A stretch of 64,000 nt of DNA, from assembly GCA_023667225.1 (NCBI GenBank), contig JAMPAN010000001.1:451242-515241 (forward strand), given 5' to 3'. A program made the translations under genes and the position numbers. The stretch is from Oxalobacter formigenes (GTDB lineage Bacteria > Pseudomonadota > Gammaproteobacteria > Burkholderiales > Burkholderiaceae_D). The notes under the pieces are model-generated. The model saw nothing but the letters and a program-made list of their open reading frames with translations, did not search any database and had not been told where the DNA came from. Below, piece after piece: positions 1 to 8,151 of the stretch; within the stretch, counting starts at the first letter, position 1, and each line of letters begins with the position of its first letter.

Positions 1-186
1 GGGCTGTTTTGGGCAATTTTGGGGGTGATTTTGGCGGGGTTTGCCGGGGTGTTTTTTCCGGGTGAGGCTGGCTATTGGGATGCCAGCGGACGGGGGAGCC
101 GTGCCGGCAGCATGATACGGGAAGCGGGAAAGCCGATTTTGCGGATAACAGCGGCTGCTATGCTGCCGGGAGGGGATGTTTTTTGA
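1..186 (+). CDS. C-terminal end of an unidentified membrane protein (partial)
   Basis: An open frame enters from the left edge and ends at a TGA at 184-186, giving 61 residues. It starts with a strongly hydrophobic stretch (LFWAILGVILAGFAGVFF) typical of a membrane segment, followed by a short polar tail rich in Gly, Ala and Arg. It converges with xerC, with 10 bp between the two stop codons. I do not recognise the family. The hydrophobic segment and codon usage like the neighbours support a real gene end, but a chance open frame cannot be excluded. Confidence 0.4.
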   Translation, partial: GLFWAILGVILAGFAGVFFPGEAGYWDASGRGSRAGSMIREAGKPILRITAAAMLPGGDVF

Positions 187-196
187 GGGGGAGCGG

Positions 197-1168
197 TTAT
201 TTCTTTTTGGCCCTGGGGTGGGCGGCGTCGTAGATGCGCGCCAGGTGCTGGAAATCCAGTGCTGTATATACCTGGGTTGAGGCAATGGAGGCATGTCCCA
301 TCATTTCCTGCACGGCTCTTAAGTCTCCTGAAGATTGCAGGATGTGGGAGGCGAAGGAATGGCGCAGCACGTGGGGGTGGACGTGCATGGGCAGCCCCAG
401 TTTGTTGACGTGGGCATTCAGCCTTATCTGCACCATGCGCGGTGTCATGCGGCGGCCGCTCCGGTTGATAAAGAGGGCATGCTGCCCGTCTGGTTCTTCT
501 TGCCGGACAAGCTGTTCTCTTTCCTGCAGCCAGGCGCGGATGGCTTCAACTGCCGGCAGGCCAACCGGGACGCGCCGTTTTTTGTTGCCTTTCCCGGTTA
601 CCATGATTTCCTGTTCTTCCAGGCAAATCCAGCCTGAGGAGGTATAGCCGTTTTCCTGGAAGGGACGGATATCCAGCCCGGTGAGTTCGGAGACGCGCAA
701 TCCGCTGGAATAGAGCAGCTCGAACATGGCGTGGTTGCACAGCAAGGCCAGGTGATCCTGCGGGGAAGGGGATTGTTCCTGCGGGGATGTTGCAACCAGT
801 TGCACTGCATCGTCAACGGAAAGCGCCTTGGGCAGGATTTTTTTCTGGCGGGGCGCCCTGACGGTTTTTACCGGGTTTGCCGCCAATCCGGCCTGTTCGG
901 CCAGCCATTGGTAAAATCCCCGCCAGGCGGAGAGTTTTCGGGCAATGGAGCGGGGGGTTAATCCTTCTGCGTGCAACCGGGATGCAAAATGGCGTATTTG
1001 GTGGTGCGTCAGTTTTTCCAGGGGGGTATCGCCTGCCATTTTATGGAGCTGTTCCAGGTCGCGCCGGTAGCTGCCGACTGTATGGCCGGACAGTTTGCGC
1101 TGCGCAGAGAGGTTTTCAAGGTAGGCCTGGATGGCTTCGCCGGCAGATGGAAAGGGCAGGCGGGGCAT
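197..1168 (-). CDS. xerC: Tyrosine recombinase XerC
   Basis: A 323-residue tyrosine recombinase. XerC works with XerD at the dif site to resolve chromosome dimers at division. The N-terminal SAM-like DNA-binding domain covers about residues 10-95 and the catalytic domain about 115-315. Catalytic residues are visible: Arg158 in GLRVSEL, Lys193 in TGKG, His266 and Arg269 in HVLRH, His292 in GHAS, and the nucleophile Tyr301 in QVYTALD. Length is close to the usual 300. It lies 5 bp downstream of the DUF484 gene, the usual partner of xerC in proteobacteria, so the two are probably cotranscribed. XerD is the alternative, but the DUF484 neighbour favours XerC. Confidence 0.93.
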   Translation of the reverse strand: MPRLPFPSAGEAIQAYLENLSAQRKLSGHTVGSYRRDLEQLHKMAGDTPLEKLTHHQIRHFASRLHAEGLTPRSIARKLSAWRGFYQWLAEQAGLAANPVKTVRAPRQKKILPKALSVDDAVQLVATSPQEQSPSPQDHLALLCNHAMFELLYSSGLRVSELTGLDIRPFQENGYTSSGWICLEEQEIMVTGKGNKKRRVPVGLPAVEAIRAWLQEREQLVRQEEPDGQHALFINRSGRRMTPRMVQIRLNAHVNKLGLPMHVHPHVLRHSFASHILQSSGDLRAVQEMMGHASIASTQVYTALDFQHLARIYDAAHPRAKKK

Positions 1169-1173
1169 GGGTG

Positions 1174-1836
1174 TTATGCTATCAGGCAGGCGAGCGCTGC
1201 GCTGGCGGTTTGGGCCATTTCAGAGAGGAAATCTGTTGCCATGCCGTCGCGAAAGCGGGTTTCATCGGGGGAACCCAAAACGAGCAGTCCGAAGGTGCCG
1301 TTTTCTGTGCGCAAGGGGACAAGTGCGACAGAGGCAATGGAGGCGGATTCTTCCAGCCACCGGCTGGCTTCGTAATCGTTGTTTTTCCCGCAATAGGGCG
1401 CTTGCAGGCCCTGAGCGAAAATCCGGATGGATTCCGAAATGTCTTGTGTGAACCATTCTCCGGCATAGGTTTTGTCCAGGTTCCAGAGGCGGAGGGCCGC
1501 ATGCGGGATGGTGAAAATGGATTGCAGTTCCGAAAGCAGGGTGCGGGGACGGTCTGCGCCGCCTTTTGCCTTGAGGATGGCGCGGGTCCATTTCTGGATA
1601 TGACGCATGAGGGTGTCGTTGTCCCGTGCGATCCGGATAAGCTCGGCAATCCGGCGTTCCAGACCCTTGTTTTTTTCACGGATGATTTCAATCTGGCGGT
1701 CGTGCAGGGAAATGGTTTTGCCGATAACCGGGCTGACAAGGCGAATGCGGGAAAGCAGTTCTGCCTGCTCATTGAAAAATTCCGGGTTTTCCTGTAGCCA
1801 GGCTGCAATGGCGGCAGAATCAATGTCTTGTTTCAT
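1174..1836 (-). CDS. DUF484 family protein (GAF-like)
   Basis: A 220-residue DUF484 protein beginning MKQDIDSAAIAAWLQ. The frame stays open upstream to 1887, but that extension overlaps the apaH 5' region and has no family-like sequence, so the Met at 1836 is preferred. The N-terminal motif WLQENPEFF is typical of the family, a coiled region follows (about residues 45-75), and the C-terminal half resembles a GAF fold with VALVPLRTENGTFGLLVLGSPDETRF. Function is unknown; the gene habitually sits between dapF and xerC in proteobacteria. Here it lies 5 bp upstream of xerC and diverges from apaH. No recognisable effector-binding residues can be assigned by eye. Confidence 0.85.
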   Translation of the reverse strand: MKQDIDSAAIAAWLQENPEFFNEQAELLSRIRLVSPVIGKTISLHDRQIEIIREKNKGLERRIAELIRIARDNDTLMRHIQKWTRAILKAKGGADRPRTLLSELQSIFTIPHAALRLWNLDKTYAGEWFTQDISESIRIFAQGLQAPYCGKNNDYEASRWLEESASIASVALVPLRTENGTFGLLVLGSPDETRFRDGMATDFLSEMAQTASAALACLIA

Positions 1837-1880
1837 AATCGGATTACAATAAAACCAGGATTGGCAAGGAGGCATTTTAC

Positions 1881-1928
1881 ATGACATGCAAGGCGATGTG
1901 CCATTTTCAGGAAATGGGCAAGAGATGA
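1881..1928 (+). other. Possible 15-codon leader ORF coupled to apaH
   Basis: ATG at 1881 follows a strong Shine-Dalgarno (AAGGAGG, 1867-1873) at good spacing and opens a frame of 15 codons. Its TGA at 1926-1928 overlaps the apaH ATG at 1925-1927 as ATGA. The apaH ATG itself has only a weak upstream site. The arrangement suggests a leader peptide with translational coupling. The alternative is that apaH starts in frame at 1886, with the same Shine-Dalgarno at 12-13 nt spacing. Confidence 0.35.
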
Positions 1929-2764
1929 GAATTTATGCTGTCGGCGATGTCCAGGGGTGTTTTGAACCGTTGCAGGCGTTGGTTAGGCGTATTGAGCGTG
2001 AGACGCCCGGCGCGCGTTACTGGCTGGCAGGCGACCTGGTGAACCGGGGGCCGCATTCGCTGGAAACGCTTCGCTTTGTCCGCAGCCTGGGCGAGCGGGC
2101 GGTGACGGTATTGGGCAACCATGATTTGCATCTTCTGGCGGTGGCTGCCGGTGCCCGCAAGCAGCAGGCTATGGATTCGCTGGATGCTGTCCTGAATGCG
2201 CCGGACAGCCGGGAGTTGATTGACTGGCTGCGCACCCGTCCGCTGGCGCATTATGAGGCGGGGCATCTTCTTGTTCATGCCGGTGTGCTGCCCCAGTGGC
2301 CGGCCAGCCAGGCGCTTTCTCTGGCAAAAGAGGTGGAGACGGTTCTGCAGGGCGAGGGATGGGCAGATTTTATGCGCGAAATATATGGCAACCAGCCTGA
2401 CAGGTGGCAAGACGGCCTGTCAGGGGCAGAGCGTTTGCGCTGTATTGTCAACGGGCTGACCCGCCTGCGTTTTTGCAGCGAGGCAGGCCAAATGGATTTC
2501 AGGGCAAAAGGGGAGGTATCTGACGCGCCTGCCGGTATGGTTCCCTGGTTTGAGGTTGCCGCGCGCAGGACGGCAGGCAGCGATACGGTGGTGTTTGGGC
2601 ACTGGTCGGCACTGGGCCTGCTGCTGCGCCGCGATTTGATTGGGCTGGATACGGGATGTGTCTGGGGAAGAAAGCTTACGGCTGTCAGGCTTGCCGATCG
2701 CGCTGTGTTTCAGGTGGATTATCAGGCGGGAGGTATGCAGGATGGGCCAGGAGCGCTGCCTTGA
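1925..2764 (+). CDS. apaH: Symmetrical bis(5'-nucleosyl)-tetraphosphatase
   Basis: ApaH hydrolyses diadenosine tetraphosphate to two ADP and also removes Np4A caps from RNA. The 279-residue protein starting MRIYAVGDVQG shows the calcineurin-like metallophosphatase motifs in order: GDVQG near residue 7, GDLVNRGP near 35 and LGNHDLHLL near 62. Its C-terminal half has the family pattern FGHWSALG then LDTGCVWG. An in-frame ATG at 1886 would add 13 residues unlike the family, so 1925 is preferred. Its 3' end overlaps the convergent plsC gene by 80 bp. Length matches the family (about 270-280). Confidence 0.93.
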   Translation: MRIYAVGDVQGCFEPLQALVRRIERETPGARYWLAGDLVNRGPHSLETLRFVRSLGERAVTVLGNHDLHLLAVAAGARKQQAMDSLDAVLNAPDSRELIDWLRTRPLAHYEAGHLLVHAGVLPQWPASQALSLAKEVETVLQGEGWADFMREIYGNQPDRWQDGLSGAERLRCIVNGLTRLRFCSEAGQMDFRAKGEVSDAPAGMVPWFEVAARRTAGSDTVVFGHWSALGLLLRRDLIGLDTGCVWGRKLTAVRLADRAVFQVDYQAGGMQDGPGALP

Positions 2765-3470
2765 TGGCGTCGTGCGCTTTTTGCGACAGTACCCGGCGCT
2801 GCATGCCGGCGGTTTCTATTGCCGGCAGGATAAGCAGTTCTGCCCGTATGGCGTCGGCTTTCAGCACACGCAGGATGTTGTCCCAGAGGGACAGTTTGGT
2901 TTCGGAATCAATCGCGTTGTGAAAGCGGTTGTGCCTGTCTATGTAGTGCAGCACGCAGGGCTGGACAGGGGAGCCGGTTTCAATGGCTGCCTCGAAAAGG
3001 TTGGGGTGGAAGGGAAGCAGCCGGCTTTGGCTGCCGCCTGATGTGCCTTCCGGGAAAAAGACAAAGTGTTCCCTGGCTTGCAGGCAGGTTACTAGGATGC
3101 GGAAGGTGTTGCGGAGATCGCGGGCATTGTCTCTTTTGAGGAAGACAGTGCCGGCACGGGCTGCGAGCCAGCCGATAACGGGCCAGGAGCGGATGGCATC
3201 TTTTGCGATGAAGCGGCTGGGCTGGGCGGTATTGATAAGAAAGATATCGAGCCAGGAAAGGTGGTTTGAGACAATCAGGGCGTTGGGGACAAGGAGGTGT
3301 TTGTTGACAACGGTGACTTCAATCCCGGCGGCTGAAAAGAGCTTGCGTGACCATGCCTGGATATAGGCACGGCGTTTTTCCCTGTTCCAGAACGGATAAC
3401 GGAAGATGCCGGTCAATACAGCCGCTGCGGTGTGCAACACCATTTTCAAGGCACGCAAGTAAGTTTTCAT
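2685..3470 (-). CDS. 1-acyl-sn-glycerol-3-phosphate acyltransferase (PlsC family)
   Basis: A 261-residue membrane-associated acyltransferase that probably acylates lysophosphatidic acid in phospholipid synthesis. The acceptor-site motif NHLSWLD (NHxxxxD) lies near residue 70, and FFPEGTSGG near residue 140 is the second conserved motif. A hydrophobic N-terminal segment is present. The start at 3470 (MKTYLRALK) leaves one base after the pyrX stop, so translation is probably coupled; an upstream in-frame Met at 3509 would run into pyrX. The gene ends inside convergent apaH. A second PlsC-family gene is found at 43315-44055, so acceptor and acyl specificity cannot be assigned. Confidence 0.85.
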   Translation of the reverse strand: MKTYLRALKMVLHTAAAVLTGIFRYPFWNREKRRAYIQAWSRKLFSAAGIEVTVVNKHLLVPNALIVSNHLSWLDIFLINTAQPSRFIAKDAIRSWPVIGWLAARAGTVFLKRDNARDLRNTFRILVTCLQAREHFVFFPEGTSGGSQSRLLPFHPNLFEAAIETGSPVQPCVLHYIDRHNRFHNAIDSETKLSLWDNILRVLKADAIRAELLILPAIETAGMQRRVLSQKAHDAIKAALLAHPAYLPPDNPPETQRDRQA

Positions 3471-3471
3471 A

Positions 3472-4788
3472 TCAGTTTGCAGGCTGTTTTGCGGTATTTT
3501 CGTAGGCAATGCGGCCTTCTACAAGGGTCATGACAGTGCGGCCTGCCAGTTCTTTGCCCAAAAACGGCGTATGTTTGCCCTGGCTGGCGAACATGGCAGG
3601 CGCTACTGTCCATTTTTCGGCCGGGTTGAAAAGGCAGATATCTGCCGGACAGCCAGGGTTGAGCCTGCCGCAGGGAAGTTTTAGGATGCTTGCCGGATCG
3701 CTGGTGATTTTGGCGATGGCTTTTGCCAGGGCGCCGGGCGCGTTTTTTGCATGTTCATGCGCCCATTCCAGCGCCAGGGGAAGCAACAGTTCCAGGCCGG
3801 TCGCTCCCGGCGTGGCTTCGCCGAACGGCAGGATTTTTTCGTCATCATCAACCGGTGTGTGGTCGGAGCAAACGGCGTCAATTGTGCCATCCAGCAGTCC
3901 TTCGGAGATGGCGTCGCGGTCTGCGCGGGAGCGGAATGGCGGCAGCATCCGGGTATGGGGATCGAAGAAGTCAATGTCGTCTTCTGTCAGATGGAGGTGG
4001 TGGATGCCGACATCGCAGGTTACCGGCAATCCCTCTTTTTTTGCCGCGCGGACAAGGGCGATGCCTCTGGCTGTTGAAAGCCTGCAAAGGTGGAGGCGGA
4101 CGCCTGTCTGACGAACCAGCTCAAACAGGGTGTAAAGGGAGATGGTTTCCGCAATGGCGGGGATGCCGGAAAGCCCCAGCCTTGCCGCTACCGGCCCGGC
4201 ATGGGCAATGCCTGAGCGGCCAAGCCAGGCATCCTGGGGACTGAGCCAGACGCAATAATCATAGGTTTTGGCGTATTGCATGGCGCACATCAGCATTTCT
4301 GTATCACGGACGGGTTCTGCTGCCTGTGAAAAGCCGATGCAGCCGGATTCGGTTAATTCGGTCATTTCTGTCAAGGCTTCGCCTTTCAGGCCGACTGTCA
4401 GTGCGCCGAGCGGATAGACATGGGCCTGGCAGAGGGACCGGGCGCGGTATTTCAGCATTTCAACCAGGCCGGGTTCATCCAGAACAGGATCGGTATCCGG
4501 GGGACAGACCAGGCTGGTTATGCCTCCCTGTACGGCGGCCTGCATTTCGGATTCGAGCGTGGCTTTGTATTCGTATCCGGGTTCGCGCAGGCGGGCTGAC
4601 AGGTCAACGAGGCCGGGGCATATCACCAGGTTTTTTGCATCAATGGCGCGATCCGGCGTGAAACCTGGGCGGCATGGCCCCGGTTCGGCAACGGCCAGTA
4701 TGCGGCCTTCGGCAATGTAAATATCTTTCCGGCTGTCGATGCCGTTGGCCGGGTCAATCAGGCGGCCGTTTTGAATGTACAGTTTCAT
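3472..4788 (-). CDS. pyrX: Inactive dihydroorotase-like protein PyrX (PyrC')
   Basis: A 438-residue amidohydrolase-fold protein aligning with class I dihydroorotases throughout. The metal-binding His-x-His of the GLIDxHxHLREPG signature is replaced by Ser64-Ala65-Arg66 (GLVDLSARLREPG). Other landmarks remain: HHLHLTEDD, SDHTP near residue 300 and a conserved C-terminal strand region. Without the two histidines the zinc site should not form. In Pseudomonas a similar inactive PyrC' is required structurally by aspartate transcarbamoylase, and the position directly after pyrB suggests the same here. The start at 4788 (MKLYIQNGRL) fits the family; the open frame extends 15 codons further. A functional pyrC must be elsewhere. 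Confidence 0.9.
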   Translation of the reverse strand: MKLYIQNGRLIDPANGIDSRKDIYIAEGRILAVAEPGPCRPGFTPDRAIDAKNLVICPGLVDLSARLREPGYEYKATLESEMQAAVQGGITSLVCPPDTDPVLDEPGLVEMLKYRARSLCQAHVYPLGALTVGLKGEALTEMTELTESGCIGFSQAAEPVRDTEMLMCAMQYAKTYDYCVWLSPQDAWLGRSGIAHAGPVAARLGLSGIPAIAETISLYTLFELVRQTGVRLHLCRLSTARGIALVRAAKKEGLPVTCDVGIHHLHLTEDDIDFFDPHTRMLPPFRSRADRDAISEGLLDGTIDAVCSDHTPVDDDEKILPFGEATPGATGLELLLPLALEWAHEHAKNAPGALAKAIAKITSDPASILKLPCGRLNPGCPADICLFNPAEKWTVAPAMFASQGKHTPFLGKELAGRTVMTLVEGRIAYENTAKQPAN

Positions 4789-4839
4789 AGGGAAGGTATC
4801 CTTGGTCTTCGCATCTGCGGCAAGGTGTTGCAAGGGGGA

Positions 4840-5802
4840 TTATCCATTGCCGGCCAGGATGCTCATGACGGCCATCCGGACGGCGATGCCGTAGGTCACC
4901 TGGGAAAGGATGACCGCCTGCGGGCAGCTTGCCACTGCCGAATCAATTTCCACCCCTCGGTTCATCGGCCCAGGGTGCATGACGATTGCATCGGGTTTTG
5001 CCAGCGCCAGCCGTTCCAGCGTAAGGCCGTAATTTTTGAAAAATTCCTGTGCAGAGGGCAGGAGGGCACCGTTCATGCGTTCATTTTGCAGCCGCAGCAT
5101 AATGATGACGTCTGCGCCCTTCAGGCCTGCCGCCATATCGGCATACAGGCGGACGCCCATGTCTTCCATGCTTTGGGCGACAAGTGTCCGGGGGCCGATA
5201 ACGCGAACGTCCGGCACGCCCAGTATTTTCAGCGCGTGAATATCGGAGCGGGCAACCCGGCTGTGCAGCACATCGCCCACAATGGCGACAGTCAGGCCGG
5301 AGAAGTCTTTTTTATAATGACGGATGGTGAACATGTCCAGCAGGCCCTGCGTGGGATGGGCATGGCGTCCGTCCCCGGCATTGACAACGTGGATATGGTG
5401 CAGCCGGGCTTCTTTCAGGTGCCTTGCAATCAGGAAGGGCGCGCCGGATTGGGCGTGCCTGACGACAAACATGTCGGCGTGCATGGCGGCCAGGTTATCA
5501 ATGGTGTCCAGCAGTGATTCCCCTTTGCTGGTGCTGGAGGCGTTGATGTTCAGGTTGATAACATCGGCAGAGAGGCGTTTGGCAGCAATTTCGAAGGTGG
5601 TGCGCGTCCGGGTGGAGTTTTCAAAGAAGAGGTTGAAAACGCTTTTCCCCCGCATGAGCGGCACTTTTTTGACTTCCCTGTCCGAGATGCTCAGGAAAGA
5701 GGAAGCGGTATCCAGGATGTGGGCAAGGATGTCTTTGGGCAATCCTTCCAGGGTGAGCAGATGCTGCAATTCGCCGTGATGGTTTAGCTGGGGATTAGGC
5801 AT
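4840..5802 (-). CDS. pyrB: Aspartate carbamoyltransferase catalytic subunit
   Basis: A 320-residue aspartate transcarbamoylase, which joins carbamoyl phosphate to aspartate in the first committed step of pyrimidine synthesis. The carbamoyl-phosphate site [12 protein letters not shown] is near residue 60, the Lys/Ser loop ASSTSKGES near 88, [10 protein letters not shown] near 145 and MHPGPMNRG near 275. No regulatory subunit gene (pyrI) is present; instead the inactive dihydroorotase gene follows 51 bp downstream. The start overlaps the pyrR end by 8 bp, implying translational coupling within yqgE-ruvX-pyrR-pyrB-pyrX-plsC. Confidence 0.96.
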   Translation of the reverse strand: MPNPQLNHHGELQHLLTLEGLPKDILAHILDTASSFLSISDREVKKVPLMRGKSVFNLFFENSTRTRTTFEIAAKRLSADVINLNINASSTSKGESLLDTIDNLAAMHADMFVVRHAQSGAPFLIARHLKEARLHHIHVVNAGDGRHAHPTQGLLDMFTIRHYKKDFSGLTVAIVGDVLHSRVARSDIHALKILGVPDVRVIGPRTLVAQSMEDMGVRLYADMAAGLKGADVIIMLRLQNERMNGALLPSAQEFFKNYGLTLERLALAKPDAIVMHPGPMNRGVEIDSAVASCPQAVILSQVTYGIAVRMAVMSILAGNG

Positions 5803-6307
5803 GTTCCACCGTCAGAGAAAAAGTATGGTCGTTGGCACGGTGCAGTTCAAGCACCTGGTTCCTGGAGAGGGATACGGCTGCGGCCACGAAATCTGCCGCA
5901 ATGGGCAATTCCCTGTCTCCTCTGTCGATTAAGGCGGCAAGCAGGATTTTTGCCGGGCGGCCGTAATCGAACAGTTCGTTGATGGCCGCCCGTGTCGTGC
6001 GGCCAGTGTAGAGCACATCATCGATCAGCAGGATTGTGGCGTTTTCAACGCCAAAAGGGATTTGCGTGGGTTTGACTGTGGCAGGCAGGCCTTTTCTGGC
6101 GTAGTCGTCCCGGTAAAAGGAGACATCGATAAAGCCGGGCGGCGTGGGCAAATGCAGGTCTTTTGCCATGCGTTCTGCTATCCAGGCGCCGCCGGAACGG
6201 ATGCCGACCAGCGCGAGGCCGGGCATTTCTGCCAGGCGGGCCTGTATTTGCGCCAGGAGCGTCTGATAGAGCGCTTCTGCGTTGAGGTTGTCAGGAGATA
6301 GATTCAT
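5795..6307 (-). CDS. pyrR: Bifunctional PyrR: pyr operon regulator / uracil phosphoribosyltransferase
   Basis: A 170-residue type I phosphoribosyltransferase. The PRPP loop [17 protein letters not shown] is clear near residue 95, and VGIRSGG near 37 is the second conserved loop. The start at 6307 (MNLSPDNL) is preferred to the upstream in-frame Met at 6445, because the extra 46 residues would be read from the ruvX coding region. It overlaps the ruvX 3' end by 17 bp and pyrB by 8 bp. In Gram-positives PyrR is an RNA-binding attenuation protein; whether it regulates RNA here cannot be judged, and I saw no clear PyrR-type antiterminator within the operon. Confidence 0.92.
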   Translation of the reverse strand: MNLSPDNLNAEALYQTLLAQIQARLAEMPGLALVGIRSGGAWIAERMAKDLHLPTPPGFIDVSFYRDDYARKGLPATVKPTQIPFGVENATILLIDDVLYTGRTTRAAINELFDYGRPAKILLAALIDRGDRELPIAADFVAAAVSLSRNQVLELHRANDHTFSLTVEHA

Positions 6308-6722
6308 CGAAATATTGTTGCAAAATAAGCGCGGCGGCATGGGCATCATCCGCCTGGCCCGGTTTAACATGCAAAATACATGAGGAATAACGTTCGTCAA
6401 CCAGCACTGTATCCATACCAAAGCGGCCATGCAACTGGTTGGCAAAGCGTTTGCAGCGCCGGGTCATTTCATGCGCGGTTCCATCGGCATGAAACGGCAG
6501 CCCGACAACCAGCCTCAGCGGTTTCCATTCTTTCAGCACAGCAGCTATGGCGCCAAAGCGCCCGGCATTGGATTCCTCATGGATAACGGCCAGGGGCCGG
6601 GCGGTTTTTAAAAGCGTATTGCCGACTGCCATCCCGATCCGCCTGATGCCGAAATCAAAAGCCAGTATAACCCCCTCCGCGTCCGGATGGGGGAGTTTTT
6701 CCGGTGCAGACGAATTAAGCAT
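6291..6722 (-). CDS. ruvX: Putative pre-16S rRNA nuclease (YqgF/RuvX)
   Basis: A 143-residue RNase H-fold protein. YqgF is implicated in maturation of the 16S rRNA 5' end. Signature elements are present: ILAFDFGIRRIGMAVG near residue 20 with the first catalytic Asp, LVVGLPFHADGT near 72, and VDERYSS near 110 with the conserved acidic residue. The usual final acidic position is seen in QADDAHAAALIL. It overlaps the yqgE end by 8 bp and pyrR by 17 bp. The order yqgE-yqgF-pyrR-pyrB is common in Betaproteobacteria. Confidence 0.93.
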   Translation of the reverse strand: MLNSSAPEKLPHPDAEGVILAFDFGIRRIGMAVGNTLLKTARPLAVIHEESNAGRFGAIAAVLKEWKPLRLVVGLPFHADGTAHEMTRRCKRFANQLHGRFGMDTVLVDERYSSCILHVKPGQADDAHAAALILQQYFDESIS

Positions 6723-7266
6723 GACCGCTTTCCGCTACCAGCATGAGCGGATCAATTCCCAGAAGCCTGATAGCAGCCGCATAGCGGTCTGCTATGGGCA
6801 GGTCGAAAATAACATGCGGGTCGGCAGCGACGGTCAGCCAGCCGTTTTTCCCGATTTCCTGTTCAAGCTGCCCCGGATTCCAGCCGGCATAGCCGATGCT
6901 GATGAGCACCCGGCGCAATCCTTCGCCTGACGCAACGGCCTCAAGCACATCGCGCGATGTGGTAAAGGCAATATCATCGCTGATGCGCAGGGTGGATGAA
7001 AAATTGCCTTCCGGGGAATGCAGCACGAAGCCTCGGTCGTCCTGAACAGGGCCGCCAAACATGACGGGCTGCCCCATCAGGGCGTGTATTTCGAGTTTCA
7101 TATCCAGGCGCTGCAAGAGGCTGTCAATGGTAATGTCTGTGGGCTTGTTGATGACGATGCCCAGTGCGCCGCGCTCGTTATGTTCGCACAGATAGACTAC
7201 CGTGCCGCCGAATACCGGATCATCCATGGACGGCATGGCAATCAGGAAATGGTTGGATAGATTCAT
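6715..7266 (-). CDS. yqgE: YqgE/AlgH family protein (UPF0301)
   Basis: A 183-residue UPF0301 protein with the family N-terminus NHFLIAMPSMDDPVFGGTVVYLCEH and the GALGIVINKP motif near residue 33. FGGPVQDDRGFVLH (about 70) and GYAGWNPGQLEQEI (about 130) are also typical. Its molecular role is unsettled; AlgH was linked to alginate regulation in Pseudomonas. It is the first gene of the minus-strand pyr cluster and diverges from dcd across a 247-bp gap that should contain both promoters. Confidence 0.93.
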   Translation of the reverse strand: MNLSNHFLIAMPSMDDPVFGGTVVYLCEHNERGALGIVINKPTDITIDSLLQRLDMKLEIHALMGQPVMFGGPVQDDRGFVLHSPEGNFSSTLRISDDIAFTTSRDVLEAVASGEGLRRVLISIGYAGWNPGQLEQEIGKNGWLTVAADPHVIFDLPIADRYAAAIRLLGIDPLMLVAESGHA

Positions 7267-7513
7267 GGCCTTCCCGTTTCAGGTTGCAGGTGGCAAAAAA
7301 CAGCCGGATCCGGCGTAAAAATTTATTTCTTTCATTGTATCAGTGTTGCCGCCGGTTCACTGCATCCGGTTATGCTGCTGTGTTTTTAAGAGGGCAGATG
7401 AGCCGTTTTTCTTTCCTGAAGAGGGGGAAAGCCATGTAAAATAGCAGGGATTGAACGGCTGTTTTGCCCGTTTTCCCTAAAATGCAGGGTTATTTTTTTT
7501 CATTGCAGACGAT

Positions 7514-8080
7514 ATGAGTATCAAATCTGACAGGTGGATCCGGCAAATGGCCGAAGAACACGGCATGATTGAGCCGTTTGAAAAATCGCAGATCCGGGAG
7601 CTGGACGGCCAGCGGATTGTTTCTTACGGGTTGTCTTCCTACGGTTATGATATCCGGTGTGCCGATGAATTCAAGGTTTTTACCAATGTTTACAGCACGA
7701 CTGTTGATCCCAAGCATTTTGACGAGAAGTCGTTTGTGGATATTAAAGACGATGTCTGCATTATTCCGCCCAATTCTTTCGCGCTGGCGCGCACTGTCGA
7801 GTATTTCCGCATTCCGCGCAATGTGCTGACGATTTGCCTGGGAAAATCGACTTATGCCCGCTGCGGCATTATTGTAAATGTGACGCCGTTTGAGCCGGAG
7901 TGGGAAGGGTATGTGACACTGGAGTTTTCCAATACAACGCCGCTGCCGGCAAAGATTTATGCCTGGGAAGGCTGCGCGCAGGTATTGTTTCTGGAAAGCG
8001 ATGAAGTATGCGAGACTTCCTACCGGGACCGCGGCGGGAAGTATCAAAAGCAAGTGGGCGTGACGCTGCCAAAAACCTGA
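7514..8080 (+). CDS. dcd: dCTP deaminase
   Basis: A 188-residue dCTP deaminase, converting dCTP to dUTP for thymidylate synthesis. Family landmarks are visible: [22 protein letters not shown] at the N-terminus, [16 protein letters not shown] near residue 42, [24 protein letters not shown] near 110-135 with the catalytic Glu in the last segment, and a C-terminal [15 protein letters not shown]. Length matches the family exactly. It stands alone, divergent from yqgE. A run of eight T lies just upstream of the start region (about 7493-7500). Confidence 0.96.
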   Translation: MSIKSDRWIRQMAEEHGMIEPFEKSQIRELDGQRIVSYGLSSYGYDIRCADEFKVFTNVYSTTVDPKHFDEKSFVDIKDDVCIIPPNSFALARTVEYFRIPRNVLTICLGKSTYARCGIIVNVTPFEPEWEGYVTLEFSNTTPLPAKIYAWEGCAQVLFLESDEVCETSYRDRGGKYQKQVGVTLPKT

Positions 8081-8151
8081 TTGGCTGTTCTGCCTTTTGT
8101 GTTGAGGCGAAAAGAGGCTGGCATGGCCGGTTTTCTCCGTGAAGGTGACTT

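Noticed and set aside
877-1797. 306-residue plus-strand open frame
   Set aside because: It is antisense to xerC and the DUF484 gene, both of which have clear family motifs; the translation has no domain-like pattern.
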